Counted from the stretch's first letter, positions 39,341 to 49,796 are shown. The stretch: 64,000 bases of DNA from Pseudoalteromonas rubra (GCF_005887095.1 NZ_PNCI01000015.1:1-64000); one strand, 5' to 3'. Numbers and translations: made by a program. Notes: generated from the letters alone by a model not told the origin.

Positions 39341-40029
39341 TGACCATGATGACGAAAGTTTTGGGATTCATCGCAAGTGTTGTTCTGATGGTAATTGCCA
39401 GTTCCGTGTCTGCCAGTGAGGTAGATATGACTAACCCTTATGCTATGGTGCAACAGGTTGCAGATAACACGTTTAAGCGTGTGACCAAAGATCAGGCTAA
39501 AATTGAGCAGAGCAAAGAGCACCTTCGGGTGATCGTAGAAGAAGAACTGTTACCGTATATTGATTACAAATATGCCGCCTATCGGGTATTGGGCAGTCAT
39601 ATTCAGAAAGTCCGCAATATTGAAGATAAAGAAGAGAAGCGTCAGGCGATAGAACATATCCGTACTTTTATTGAGGTGTTTAAGACTTATCTGGTTGCGA
39701 CCTATGCCGGTGTTTTCACTCAATACACAGATCAGAAAGTCGAATTTGAACCCGCTCGTGATGCGGAAGATGATAAAATTGCCATTGTGAAAACTAAGAT
39801 CGTGGAAGCCGGGAAGCCGGATATTAAAATCGACTTTAAAGTACGTCGCGATAGCAATGGGCAGTGGCGTGCCTTTGATATGATGGCAGAAGGGATCAGT
39901 TTACTGGATGCCAAGCAATCTGAGCTGCACGGTATTTTACGTCAGCAAGGCATTGAGCATGTGATTGAGTTACTGGACAAGAAAAGCAAACTGCCGGTGC
40001 AGTTTCGAGGTGATGACGGCAATGCCTAA
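39340..40029 (+). CDS. mlaC: Periplasmic phospholipid carrier MlaC
   Basis: MlaC shuttles phospholipid between the outer-membrane MlaA-porin complex and the inner-membrane MlaFEDB complex. The 229 residues have a signal peptide ending SVSA-SE near 25 and the Ttg2D fold, with LPYIDYKYAAYRVLG, YAGVFTQYTDQ and the WRAFDMMAEGISLL segment. Start could also be the ATG two or three codons later. It ends after the start of mlaB. Confidence 0.96.
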   Translation: MTMMTKVLGFIASVVLMVIASSVSASEVDMTNPYAMVQQVADNTFKRVTKDQAKIEQSKEHLRVIVEEELLPYIDYKYAAYRVLGSHIQKVRNIEDKEEKRQAIEHIRTFIEVFKTYLVATYAGVFTQYTDQKVEFEPARDAEDDKIAIVKTKIVEAGKPDIKIDFKVRRDSNGQWRAFDMMAEGISLLDAKQSELHGILRQQGIEHVIELLDKKSKLPVQFRGDDGNA

Positions 40030-40315
40030 TTTGCAATTTACCAAACCCGCCGCTGACATAGTGGCGGTCGCCGGGGAATTGACCCGAGATAGCCTCACAA
40101 ATGAATCGCTTCTTAACCAGTTGCTAGAAAATGCGCAGTCAGTCCTGTATTTTGACCTTTCTGAGGTATCCAGGGTTGACACCGCGGGCTTAGCTTGGTT
40201 AATTCACTCTTTAGGCAAATTAAAGCAGCAAGACGTACGTCTTGAGTTAAAAAATGTACCTGATCAGCTACAGAACCTAATGGCATTAGGTCAGGTCAGC
40301 AACCTATTTGAGTGA
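40022..40315 (+). CDS. mlaB: STAS-domain protein MlaB
   Basis: MlaB is the small cytoplasmic STAS subunit that stabilises MlaF in the transporter. The 97-residue product matches E. coli MlaB in length, with the STAS core VLYFDLSEVSRVDTAGLAWL near 40-58; the Thr in the DTAG motif is the position needed for function in E. coli. I chose the ATG at 40022, with AGGTG nine bases upstream inside the mlaC tail; a longer frame from 39965 would add unrelated residues. Confidence 0.94.
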   Translation: MPNLQFTKPAADIVAVAGELTRDSLTNESLLNQLLENAQSVLYFDLSEVSRVDTAGLAWLIHSLGKLKQQDVRLELKNVPDQLQNLMALGQVSNLFE

Positions 40316-40320
40316 GTCCA

Positions 40321-40578
40321 ATGGAAACAAACCAAGTCGAAGCTTTACTACAAGAAGCGCTGGAACTTGACGAAGTCAAAGTTAAATCAGAAGGCAGCCA
40401 TTACGAAGTGATTGCGGTTGGCAGCTGTTTTGAAGAGCTGCGTCGGGTTAAGCGCGAGCAAATGGTCTATGCCCCCCTGATGGAAGTGATCAAAGACGGT
40501 ACCATCCACGCCGTTAGCATCAAAGCTTTTACGCCCACTGAGTGGCAACGCGAGCGCAAATTTATCTTACCTCAATAA
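40321..40578 (+). CDS. ibaG: BolA-family protein IbaG
   Basis: IbaG is a BolA-type protein that partners monothiol glutaredoxin in iron-sulfur handling and acid response. The 85 residues carry the family pattern SHYEVIAVGSCFEEL, then RVKREQMVYAPL, and the end HAVSIKAFTPTEW with the conserved histidine. The ATG at 40321 aligns with the E. coli start (MEN-); a GTG at 40312 overlapping the mlaB stop is less likely. It lies between mlaB and murA, the same place as in E. coli. Confidence 0.95.
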   Translation: METNQVEALLQEALELDEVKVKSEGSHYEVIAVGSCFEELRRVKREQMVYAPLMEVIKDGTIHAVSIKAFTPTEWQRERKFILPQ

Positions 40579-41856
<1,278 letters not shown>

Positions 41857-41871
41857 AAAATGACAACGAAT

Positions 41872-41898
41872 AAAAAAGCGAGCAGAGCTCGCTTTTTT
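41872..41898. terminator. Bidirectional terminator between murA and degS
   Basis: A perfect 12-pair stem AAAAAAGCGAGC/GCTCGCTTTTTT with a three-base AGA loop gives T runs on both strands. It lies between the convergent murA and degS genes and can serve both. Confidence 0.93.
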
Positions 41899-41921
41899 AT
41901 TGCTTCAAGTTCATTGCCGGG

Positions 41922-43004
41922 TCAGTAAATCGGCGTTTCCAGCTCAGCCACTTCCACCATAAAGGTCAGGTGGCGATCGCCCCGGTAGACTTCAAATTCC
42001 AGTTGGGTTCCCGGTGCGGTGTTGCCAATCTTACGCAAAGTTTGTTGTGGATTCTTAACAGGTTCACCGGCTACTTTGGTGACAATGTCATTTTCCTTCA
42101 TGCCAGCTTGCCAGGCCGGACCCAGTGGGTCGAGGTCACTGATCCGTAAACCGACTATGGTGGTGTAAACATTGGTCACTTCCTGCCCGGTATTGTCGAC
42201 CGGAGTGCCTCGAAAACCCAGATAGCCACGGATCACTCGGCCATCTTTGATCAGCTTGGCCATCACGTCTTTGGCCAGAGAGTAGGGCACGGCAAACGAA
42301 ATGCCCTGAATATCAATATTGTATCGGGCTCTGAATTGGGCCGATGTAATCCCCACCAGATCGCCATTGGAGTTAACCAGTGCGCCGCCTGAGTTACCCA
42401 TGTTCACCGCTGCATCCATTTGCAGCAGGCTGTTGTATTGACTGTCGGTCAGCGTCTGCTTGCCGGTGGCACTAATGATACCCTGAGTGATGGTTTGTCC
42501 CAGGTTCAACGGATTGCCGATGGCCAGCACCACATCACCCACCTGTGGGTTAAAGGTATCGTCAACCGGGATCACAGGGAGGTGCTCGGCCTTGATTTTT
42601 AACAGGGCCAGATCGGTGATGGTGTCATATCCCACCAACTGTACTTCGTTAAATAAACGGCCATCCGGCAGCAACACAATGATCTGGTCAGCATTATTCA
42701 CGACATGATAGTTAGTCAGGATATAGCCTTCACGGCTCATGATCACACCGGAGCCCAGCTCCTGAACCGTGTTTTGTCGTTTAAATCTTGGTTGATTGCT
42801 AAAGCTTTCTGAAAAGATCGAAACCACAGCCGGAGCCGCGCGATTAACGCCAGACGCAAAGCTCATATGCTGAGCGGTGTAATGGCTTTTCAGTTCGAGG
42901 CGCAGGGCATTCTGACGCAATTCGGGCGTGAACCAGATAATAATCAACGCCAGACCTAAACCAATAAAGACTGGCGGAATAATGAGCTTGAGTAATTTAA
43001 ACAC
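41922..43004 (-). CDS. degS: Inner-membrane-anchored site-1 protease DegS
   Basis: DegS senses misfolded outer-membrane proteins and cleaves RseA, starting the sigma-E response. The 360 residues have an N-terminal transmembrane anchor (about 9-26), a trypsin-like domain with the triad in LTNYHVVN (His), DLALLKI (Asp) and GNSGGALV (Ser), and a single C-terminal PDZ domain. One PDZ domain and the uncleaved anchor distinguish it from the neighbouring DegQ. The degQ-degS pairing is conserved in gammaproteobacteria. Confidence 0.96.
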   Translation of the reverse strand: MFKLLKLIIPPVFIGLGLALIIIWFTPELRQNALRLELKSHYTAQHMSFASGVNRAAPAVVSIFSESFSNQPRFKRQNTVQELGSGVIMSREGYILTNYHVVNNADQIIVLLPDGRLFNEVQLVGYDTITDLALLKIKAEHLPVIPVDDTFNPQVGDVVLAIGNPLNLGQTITQGIISATGKQTLTDSQYNSLLQMDAAVNMGNSGGALVNSNGDLVGITSAQFRARYNIDIQGISFAVPYSLAKDVMAKLIKDGRVIRGYLGFRGTPVDNTGQEVTNVYTTIVGLRISDLDPLGPAWQAGMKENDIVTKVAGEPVKNPQQTLRKIGNTAPGTQLEFEVYRGDRHLTFMVEVAELETPIY

Positions 43005-43100
43005 GGTTATTTTTGTCTAGTTATCGGTGTAAAGGGTAATGATGGCATAATTGACATCAATCTGCATTAATGTGTTACATCAATGATGTGGTTAGATATA

Positions 43101-43131
43101 AAAACACAGCGACCATGGCCGCTGTGTTTTT
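43101..43131 (-). terminator. Rho-independent terminator of degQ
   Basis: AAAACACAGCG and CGCTGTGTTTT pair across an eight-base loop, with T runs on both strands. On the minus strand it lies 35 bases after the degQ stop and before degS, so degS probably has its own promoter. Confidence 0.88.
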
Positions 43132-43165
43132 GCTTGCTCAAATTAAATCAAATGCGTGGTGTGGG

Positions 43166-44518
43166 TTACTGAATGAGGTAGAACACCGAGTCGCGACCAC
43201 GTTTAATACCCAGTACAATATTGCCCTGAATATCGTCGATCAGGCGTTTCATATCACGAACCGATGCGACACGCTGACGGTTAACCTGCATAATCACATC
43301 GCCTTCCTGAAGCCCGACTCTGGCAGCCGGAGAGCGTTCTTCTACGGACACTACCACAATTCCCTGATTGCCATTACGCTCACCGCTCTCCAGTACGGCA
43401 CCTTGCAGGCTGGGGTGAATGCGGTCTGCCTCTGCACGTTGCTCACTTGCGCCTTTCAATTCAACATTGAGCGTGCGAGTATCACCGTCTCGGTACACTT
43501 CGATTCTGACCTTTTTCCCTTCGCCAAGGGTTGCAATCTTACCGCGCAGTTCTTCGAAGCTCTCAATTTTATCGCCATTGAGCGCAACGATGACATCGTT
43601 GGCTTTAATGCCGGCTTCATCTGCCGCTGAATCTTTGACGACCTCCTGTACAAAGGCACCTTGCTTGACGTCGAATCCCTGGGCCTTTGCCAGGCCTGCA
43701 TCAAGTGTTCGGCCCCGGATCCCCAGTGAGCCACGACGCACCTGACCATATTCAATGATCTGATCAACCAGGTTTTTCATCATGTTAGAAGGGATAGCAA
43801 AGCCGATACCGACATTTCCGCCAGAGGCACCCAGTATGGCAGTGTTGATCCCGATTAGCTCGCCACGGAGGTTAACCAGTGCACCACCAGAGTTCCCCTG
43901 GTTGATGGCGGCATCGGTCTGGATAAAATCTTCATACCCTTCGATATTCAGTCCACTGCGGCCGAGGGCACTGACGATGCCTGAGGTCACAGTGTGGCTC
44001 AGGCCAAATGGGTTACCAATGGCAACGGAGAAGTCGCCGACTCTAAGCTTGTCTGAGTCAGCCAGCTTCACGGCGGTGAGATCTTCCCCTTCAATCTGTA
44101 ACAGGGCGATATCCGACTCTTTATCAGTACCGACCAGTTCAGCTTTGAATTCTCGGCCATCCTTAAGTGTTACGATAATATTGTCGGCTTCGTCGATGAC
44201 GTGATTATTGGTCACGACATAGCCTTCGTCTGCATCAATGATAACGCCAGAGCCTAAGCCGCTGAAGGGACGCTTTTGAGAGCGAGGGGCGGGGTTACCA
44301 AAAAAGAAATCAAATGGATCAACGCGTCGGCGTACTTCTTTTGCACCCGATACCTGAATACTGACCACCCCGGGCGTGACCTTTTCTAACATCGGGGCCA
44401 GTGTCGGCAGCTGCTGGCCATCGACGGCAACAGGCAGGCGTGCATGACTGGTTTCGGGTAATAAGAATAAGCTTGAAGAAAGTAGCGCTGCGGTAAGTAA
44501 TGATAATTTCAGTTTCAT
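43166..44518 (-). CDS. degQ: Periplasmic Do-family serine protease DegQ
   Basis: DegQ is a periplasmic HtrA protease and chaperone. The 450 residues have a signal peptide (ending TSHA-RL near 26), a protease domain with the triad in VTNNHVID (His), DIALLQI (Asp) and GNSGGALV (Ser), and two PDZ domains (about 260-350 and 370-450). Size and a short LA loop favour DegQ over DegP, though in this group one protein may do both jobs. Confidence 0.93.
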   Translation of the reverse strand: MKLKLSLLTAALLSSSLFLLPETSHARLPVAVDGQQLPTLAPMLEKVTPGVVSIQVSGAKEVRRRVDPFDFFFGNPAPRSQKRPFSGLGSGVIIDADEGYVVTNNHVIDEADNIIVTLKDGREFKAELVGTDKESDIALLQIEGEDLTAVKLADSDKLRVGDFSVAIGNPFGLSHTVTSGIVSALGRSGLNIEGYEDFIQTDAAINQGNSGGALVNLRGELIGINTAILGASGGNVGIGFAIPSNMMKNLVDQIIEYGQVRRGSLGIRGRTLDAGLAKAQGFDVKQGAFVQEVVKDSAADEAGIKANDVIVALNGDKIESFEELRGKIATLGEGKKVRIEVYRDGDTRTLNVELKGASEQRAEADRIHPSLQGAVLESGERNGNQGIVVVSVEERSPAARVGLQEGDVIMQVNRQRVASVRDMKRLIDDIQGNIVLGIKRGRDSVFYLIQ

Positions 44519-44628
44519 AGTCGTGGAATTCTCCTGGAAACAGCGTTAGTCCGTTGGGGGATGCGCAAAACGCACCACCCATTATTCAATTGCTATTTCT
44601 ACAGACTATGGGGTCAAAAAAAAGTTCA

Positions 44629-45081
44629 TCAAGAGGCTTTTAATTGCTCATTTTGTGACCCTTCTCCTTTGAACAGGCCGCTTTCTCCTTCGACATAATC
44701 ACTCGGTGGAGCGTCATGAGTTTGTTCACTGGCACGGCGTTTCTCGTCTCGCATATGTAGTGAAGCGTGTAACTGCTCGGTGGTTTCTTTAGAGAAAAAC
44801 GGCTCATTTGGCAGCGTTTTCTCTTGGCTAAGGAGTTCTTTTCCTTGCTCAAAGTGGCGATTGAGCAGGCTGTAATTTTCTTCCAGTTTGGCCATCAGCT
44901 TTTTGCTGTCTGCCAGGTGGTCAGTGACATCCTGACGATACTGCTCTAATGCATGTTGTGCTTCTTGCGCTTTTTGTTCCAGTTCATCATGCTTGAAGCG
45001 TTTTTTAGTGAGTTGCGTGCCGGCAAAAAATGCGGCCAGTGCGACTATTACAAGGATCCCGAACCAGGCGATTGTCGTCAT
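44629..45081 (-). CDS. zapG: Cell-division-associated inner-membrane protein ZapG (YhcB, DUF1043)
   Basis: The 150-residue protein has one N-terminal transmembrane helix (about 5-22), a long coiled coil (about 28-80) and a disordered, charged tail. This is the DUF1043/YhcB layout; E. coli YhcB links envelope synthesis to division. It is divergent from zapE, as yhcB and yhcM (zapE) are in E. coli, and lies upstream of degQ, also as in E. coli. Confidence 0.92.
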   Translation of the reverse strand: MTTIAWFGILVIVALAAFFAGTQLTKKRFKHDELEQKAQEAQHALEQYRQDVTDHLADSKKLMAKLEENYSLLNRHFEQGKELLSQEKTLPNEPFFSKETTEQLHASLHMRDEKRRASEQTHDAPPSDYVEGESGLFKGEGSQNEQLKAS

Positions 45082-45221
45082 AAAGTACTCCTGTTAATGA
45101 TGCGGAAGGTGCCGCACCGAATGCAAAAAAATAATCGACTTCGATAGCTTAAATATACGCTGAGTTTCGATGCGTGTTAATATAGCGGGCAAATAAAACT
45201 GCTCTTCGACACTAAAAAAAG

Positions 45222-46319
45222 ATGATGACGCCCTGGGAAAAGTACCAACAAGACTTACAGCGTGATGATTTTCACTATGATAGCGCACAGGAAAATGCCG
45301 TCCGGCACTTGCAAAGACTTTATGACGATCTGGCCAATCAGGTACCGGTCAAAAAAAGCCTGTTAGGCAGCCTGTTTGGTCTGAAAAAGACACAACAGCC
45401 TAAAGTCAAAGGGTTATATTTCTGGGGTGGGGTAGGTCGCGGTAAAACTTATCTGGTAGATACGTTTTATGAAGCTCTGCCAACTGAACGAAAAATGCGG
45501 GTGCATTTCCACCGTTTTATGCACCGAGTTCATGATGAACTGAAAAAGCTTAAAGAAGTGAAAAACCCGCTTGAAGTGGTGGCGGATATTTTTAAGTCTG
45601 AAACGGACATTATCTGCTTTGATGAGTTCTTTGTGCAGGACATTACCGACGCCATGTTGCTGGGCGGTTTGATGGAAGCCTTATTTGAACGCGGCATAGT
45701 GCTGGTTGCAACGTCCAATATCATCCCTGATGAGTTGTATCGTAATGGCTTGCAACGTGCACGCTTTTTACCTGCAATCGCGCTGGTGAATGAAAATACC
45801 GACGTGGTCAACGTGGACTCGGGGATAGACTATCGCTTACGAACCCTGGAGCAGGCCGAAATCTTTCACAGCCCCTTGGGCAAAGAAGCCGACGACAACC
45901 TGTTTGAGTACTTTGATAAGCTGTCACCTGAGCCGGGCAAGCTAAATGAACCAATCGAGATTGAAGGGCGCCTGATCCAGACCCGTAAAGTGTCTGACTG
46001 CATTGTCATGTTCGACTTTAGTGCCTTGTGCGAAACCGCACGTTCTCAGGTCGACTACATGGAGATCAGTCGTCTGTACAACACCGTTATCTTATCGGAT
46101 GTAAAACAGATGGGTCAGAACAACGATGACGCGGCAAGGCGTTTTATTGCTTTGGTCGATGAATTCTATGAGCGTAACGTGACTTTGATTATTTCCGCAG
46201 AGGCACCGATCACTGAACTGTATACCGACGGCACGCTGAACTTTGAGTTTAAGCGGTGTATCAGTCGCTTGCAGGAAATGCAGTCGCTGGAATACCTCGC
46301 CCGGGAGCACCTGGCATAA
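45222..46319 (+). CDS. zapE: Cell division ATPase ZapE
   Basis: ZapE is an AFG1-like AAA ATPase that modulates Z-ring stability. The 365 residues have Walker A GGVGRGKT at 69-76, Walker B ICFDEFFVQD near 130, and a sensor-type TSN segment. Length and motif spacing match the E. coli protein. Two ATG codons in tandem open the gene. rplM follows after 260 bases that hold its promoter and leader. Confidence 0.96.
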   Translation: MMTPWEKYQQDLQRDDFHYDSAQENAVRHLQRLYDDLANQVPVKKSLLGSLFGLKKTQQPKVKGLYFWGGVGRGKTYLVDTFYEALPTERKMRVHFHRFMHRVHDELKKLKEVKNPLEVVADIFKSETDIICFDEFFVQDITDAMLLGGLMEALFERGIVLVATSNIIPDELYRNGLQRARFLPAIALVNENTDVVNVDSGIDYRLRTLEQAEIFHSPLGKEADDNLFEYFDKLSPEPGKLNEPIEIEGRLIQTRKVSDCIVMFDFSALCETARSQVDYMEISRLYNTVILSDVKQMGQNNDDAARRFIALVDEFYERNVTLIISAEAPITELYTDGTLNFEFKRCISRLQEMQSLEYLAREHLA

Positions 46320-46413
46320 CGCCTGAACTATTCCGTTTCACACACATTTCAGAGAATGGCATGTTTTTTGTGGAAAAAACAGCCATCCCCTAGCATCGTG
46401 GCAAAACCCTTGC

Positions 46414-46419
46414 TATAAT
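46414..46419 (+). promoter_or_regulatory. Probable -10 box of the rplM-rpsI promoter
   Basis: TATAAT in the context TTGCTATAATCCGCGG is a consensus -10 element followed by a G+C-rich discriminator, a usual mark of stringently controlled ribosomal-protein promoters. The -35 is weak. Transcription would start near 46426, leaving a leader of about 150 bases. Confidence 0.7.
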
Positions 46420-46526
46420 CCGCGGCCTGCCACGTTGCGTTACTATTGCCCTCGTCGGCTTAGCCACTGACTTGAGCGGCAAAAAAGTCTTAAACTCGAA
46501 GGGGTTAAAGCACCAAAAAGTAGAGC

Positions 46527-46545
46527 GGTAGTCATTCGGACTACC
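46527..46545 (+). promoter_or_regulatory. rplM: Leader hairpin of rplM-rpsI mRNA
   Basis: GGTAGTC and GACTACC pair perfectly around an ATTCG loop, 33 bases before the rplM start. In E. coli, L13 represses its own operon by binding the mRNA leader, so this hairpin is a candidate L13 target. The link is inference from the family. Confidence 0.5.
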
Positions 46546-46578
46546 TGTGGTTTTAACTGAAAACTTTGGATTTTTATA

Positions 46579-47007
46579 ATGAAAACGTTTGTTGCTAAAC
46601 CAGAAACTGTAAAACGTGACTGGTACGTAGTTGACGCTGAAGGTAAAACTTTAGGTCGCATTGCTACTGAAATCGCTTCTCGCCTACGCGGTAAGCATAA
46701 AGCTGAGTACACTCCACATGTTGACACTGGTGATTACATCATCGTTATCAACGCTGAGAAAGTTACTGTAACTGGTAACAAAGCTCAGGACAAAATGTAC
46801 TATGCACACTCTGGTTACCCAGGTGGCCTTAAATCTGTAAACTTCGAAAAACTTCAAGCTAAAAAGCCTGAAATGATCATCGAAAAAGCAGTTAAAGGCA
46901 TGTTACCTCGCGGTCCTCTGGGTCGTGAAATGTTCCGTAAACTGAAAGTTTACGCTGGTAACGAGCATAACCACGCGGCTCAACAGCCTCAGGTTCTAGA
47001 CATTTAA
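46579..47007 (+). CDS. rplM: 50S ribosomal protein L13
   Basis: L13 is an early-assembly protein of the large ribosomal subunit. The 142 residues equal the E. coli length, opening [20 protein letters not shown] and including the [17 protein letters not shown] and [19 protein letters not shown] segments. Codon use is strongly biased toward favoured codons, as expected. rpsI follows after 12 bases. Confidence 0.99.
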   Translation: MKTFVAKPETVKRDWYVVDAEGKTLGRIATEIASRLRGKHKAEYTPHVDTGDYIIVINAEKVTVTGNKAQDKMYYAHSGYPGGLKSVNFEKLQAKKPEMIIEKAVKGMLPRGPLGREMFRKLKVYAGNEHNHAAQQPQVLDI

Positions 47008-47019
47008 GGAGCACTACTC

Positions 47020-47409
47020 ATGGCAAATCAATACTACGGTACAGGTCGTCGTAAAAGTTCAAGTGCTCGCGTATTCCTACGCCCAGGCACTGGCAACATC
47101 GTAATTAATCAGCGTTCTATCGAAGAGTACTTCGGTCGTGAAACTTCTCGCATGGTTGTTCGTCAGCCTCTAGAGCTAGTTGAAATGACAGAAAAGTTTG
47201 ACCTATACATCACTGTTGCAGGTGGTGGTTCAACTGGTCAAGCTGGTGCTATCCGTCACGGTATCACTCGTGCACTTATGGAGTTTGACGAGTCACTACG
47301 TCCTTCTCTACGTAAAGCTGGCTTTGTTACTCGCGACGCTCGTCAAGTTGAGCGTAAGAAAGTTGGTCTTAAGAAAGCACGTAAGAAGACTCAGTTCTCA
47401 AAACGTTAA
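47020..47409 (+). CDS. rpsI: 30S ribosomal protein S9
   Basis: S9 contacts the P-site tRNA through its C-terminal tail. The 129 residues begin with the conserved [15 protein letters not shown] and end in QFSKR, whose terminal Arg is the tRNA-contacting residue. It is cotranscribed with rplM and followed by a strong terminator. Confidence 0.99.
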   Translation: MANQYYGTGRRKSSSARVFLRPGTGNIVINQRSIEEYFGRETSRMVVRQPLELVEMTEKFDLYITVAGGGSTGQAGAIRHGITRALMEFDESLRPSLRKAGFVTRDARQVERKKVGLKKARKKTQFSKR

Positions 47410-47430
47410 TTTATTACGTTTCAGAATTGC

Positions 47431-47458
47431 AAAAACCCAGCCTCGTGCTGGGTTTTTT
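47431..47458 (+). terminator. Rho-independent terminator of rplM-rpsI
   Basis: AAAAACCCAGC and GCTGGGTTTTT form an 11-pair stem with a CTCGT loop and continue into T residues, 21 bases after the rpsI stop. Confidence 0.93.
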
Positions 47459-47913
47459 GTTTTTAGCAGTCATAAATCTGCGCGAATTTTGCTGTTCCTT
47501 TTTCTTCTCAATGCTGCGTTTAACCCTTCGGCCAGGTTTATGGTCAAAAAAGTTCAATAATTATAATAATTAGTCGAGTTCGGACGATATCTCAGCGCAT
47601 TTTTTTGCTACAATTGCGGGGCAAGTAATGAGTCGCGAAAACACTGGTTAAATTTTGATAGCTCACCAGTAGAGCTTGATCTTAGTCAGTGAAAGGTCGC
47701 GTATGACGTTTTACCATAGTAAATCGGCTTCATGCTCGAAGTAACCAATCCCCTAATATTCGTGGGTTTATTCGGGCATGGTGCTGGAATAACCTTGTTT
47801 TAATCAAGGGATTTATTTATGATCGCGTCTATTTTGTAGTTTCTTAAAATTAACCTGCTGTAACTGATGTTCTCAATATAGCAAGTGTTGAGAATCATAG
47901 TGGAGATAAGTGG
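47459..47913 (+). other. Structured non-coding interval before petA
   Basis: No open frame here looks like a gene. A TACAAT -10-like element lies at 47609-47614. Downstream are three inverted repeats: a ten-pair stem CATGCTCGAA/TTCGGGCATG (47731-47740 with 47771-47780, one G-U pair), CCTTG/CAAGG (47793-47797 with 47805-47809) and TTCTCAA/TTGAGAA (47870-47876 with 47888-47894). The last sits just before the petA ribosome site (GTGGAGA). A long structured petA leader, or a small RNA ending near 47815, would both fit. Confidence 0.5.
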
Positions 47914-48504
47914 ATGAGCAATGCGCCTGTAGACAACAGCCGACGTCGCTTCTTAACTATCGCTACCTCTGTCGTAGGTGGCGTTGGTGCGGTTGGAGCT
48001 GCTGTTCCTTTTATTGCGTCTTGGAATCCGAGTGAGCGAGCTAAATCTGCAGGTGCGCCTGTAGAAGTAGATATCAGCAAGCTTGAGCCTGGACAATTGA
48101 TTCGTGTTGAGTGGCGAGGCAAACCTGTATGGGTTGTTTATCGTACGCCTGCGATGTTGGATGAAATGAAAAAACACGAAGCTAATCTTCGTGATCCTAA
48201 CTCAGAAGAGCCACAACAGCTCGACTCTGCCAAAAACTCTCACCGGTCTAAGCGTCCTGAGATTTTTGTCGCAGTCGGTATTTGTACTCACTTAGGTTGT
48301 TCTCCGTCATTCCTCAATGGTGGTTTTGGTGAAAAGGTTGAAGGTACTGAACATGGTTTCTTCTGTCCTTGTCACGGTTCTAAGTTCGATATGGCCGGCC
48401 GGGTATTCCAGGCTGTACCAGCTCCGTTGAACCTGGAGATCCCGCCTTATACCTTTATTGACGACACTACCATTTTGGTAGGTGAAGAAGAAGGGGTTGC
48501 ATAA
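47914..48504 (+). CDS. petA: Ubiquinol-cytochrome c reductase iron-sulfur (Rieske) subunit
   Basis: The Rieske protein passes electrons from ubiquinol to cytochrome c1 in complex III. The 196 residues have a twin-arginine-type N-terminus (SRRRFLT) with an uncleaved membrane anchor (about 15-36). The 2Fe-2S ligands are in CTHLGC (Cys124, His126, Cys129) and CPCHG (Cys151, Cys153, His154), including the two disulfide cysteines. petB starts on the overlapping TAATG. Confidence 0.98.
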   Translation: MSNAPVDNSRRRFLTIATSVVGGVGAVGAAVPFIASWNPSERAKSAGAPVEVDISKLEPGQLIRVEWRGKPVWVVYRTPAMLDEMKKHEANLRDPNSEEPQQLDSAKNSHRSKRPEIFVAVGICTHLGCSPSFLNGGFGEKVEGTEHGFFCPCHGSKFDMAGRVFQAVPAPLNLEIPPYTFIDDTTILVGEEEGVA

Positions 48505-49796
48505 TGACTGCGAAGGTTGATAAACCAGGCGCAATCGGCGCTGTGATGAACTGGATTGACGATCGTATTCCTATGACACGTGTCTGGAATATGCATATCG
48601 CACAATACCCAGCACCTAAAAACTTTAACTTCTGGTACCTGTTTGGCTCGCTTGCCATTCTGGTATTGGTTAACCAGATCCTGACCGGTATCTGGCTGAC
48701 AATGAACTATGTTCCTTCAGGCGAAGGTGCATTTGCTTCAATTGAATACATCATGCGTGATGTAGAGTACGGTTGGTTACTTCGTTATTTGCATTCGACC
48801 GGTGCGTCGGCATTCTTTATTGTGGTTTATTTGCACATGTTCCGTGGCATGATCTATGGCTCCTATCAGAAGCCGCGTGAACTGCTGTGGGTATTCGGTA
48901 TGCTGATCTTCCTTGCACTGATGGCTGAAGCTTTCATGGGTTACCTACTGCCTTGGGGTCAGATGTCATTCTGGGGTGCACAGGTAATCATTTCACTGTT
49001 TGGTGCAATCCCTGTCATTGGTGATGACCTGACACTGTGGATCCGTGGTGACTACGTAATCTCAGGTGCTACTCTGAACCGCTTCTTTGCATTGCACGTA
49101 ATCGCATTGCCACTGGTACTGGTAATTCTGGTATTCCTGCACATTGTTGCGCTACACGAAGTGGGTTCAAACAACCCTGACGGTATCGACATAAAGCGTA
49201 AAAAAGGCACGGTTGCTGAAGAAGACAAACCTAAATTTAAATTCCACGAGTACTACACGAGTAAGAAAGACATCGTTGATGCGATCCCTTTCCACCCATA
49301 TTACACCGTTAAAGATATTCTGGGTGTGGCTGGCTTCCTAATCCTGTTCTGTTGGGTCGTGTTCTTTATGCCTGAAATGAACGGTTTCTTCTTAGAAGCG
49401 CCTAACTTTGAAGCGGCTAACCCGCTGAAAACACCAGAGCATATTTTCCCAGTTTGGTACTTCACGCCTTTCTACGCCATCCTGCGCGCAATCCCTGACA
49501 AGTTGATGGGGGTTATTGCGATGGGTGTGTCTATCGTGATGCTGGCACTGCTGCCTTGGTTAGACCGTGGTAAGGTTCGTTCAATCCGCTACCGTAGTGG
49601 TATCCACAAGCTGAACATTGCTCAGTTCGTTGTTACCTTCTTCATTCTGGGTTGGGCTGGTGCAACACCACAAACTGTGACGTCAACAATCTTGTCACAG
49701 ATTTGTACGGTAACCTACTTCATGTTCTTCGTATTGCTGTTTGTGTACTCGAAGAATGAAAATACTAAGCCATTGCCAACGAGGTTGACGAAATGA
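48504..49796 (+). CDS. petB: Cytochrome b of the bc1 complex
   Basis: Cytochrome b carries both quinone sites and two haems b of complex III. The 430 residues form the full-length protein with eight transmembrane helices (not split into b6 and subunit IV). The haem-ligand histidines lie in LRYLHSTGASAFFIVVYLHM and in FFALHVIALPLVLVILVFLHIVALH, and the quinol-site PEWY-type motif reads PVWYFTPFYAILR. It overlaps petC by four bases. Confidence 0.98.
   Translation: MTAKVDKPGAIGAVMNWIDDRIPMTRVWNMHIAQYPAPKNFNFWYLFGSLAILVLVNQILTGIWLTMNYVPSGEGAFASIEYIMRDVEYGWLLRYLHSTGASAFFIVVYLHMFRGMIYGSYQKPRELLWVFGMLIFLALMAEAFMGYLLPWGQMSFWGAQVIISLFGAIPVIGDDLTLWIRGDYVISGATLNRFFALHVIALPLVLVILVFLHIVALHEVGSNNPDGIDIKRKKGTVAEEDKPKFKFHEYYTSKKDIVDAIPFHPYYTVKDILGVAGFLILFCWVVFFMPEMNGFFLEAPNFEAANPLKTPEHIFPVWYFTPFYAILRAIPDKLMGVIAMGVSIVMLALLPWLDRGKVRSIRYRSGIHKLNIAQFVVTFFILGWAGATPQTVTSTILSQICTVTYFMFFVLLFVYSKNENTKPLPTRLTK

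Noticed and set aside
43166..44518. Calling this gene degP instead of degQ
   Set aside because: Both share the same domains. The pairing with degS and the size of about 450 residues fit degQ better, though the distinction is not absolute in this group.
47793..47810. FNR-like site upstream of petA
   Set aside because: TTG-TTTTA-ATCAA resembles an FNR box, but it is one base too short and its left half lacks the TTGAT pattern. A CCTTG/CAAGG hairpin explains it better.
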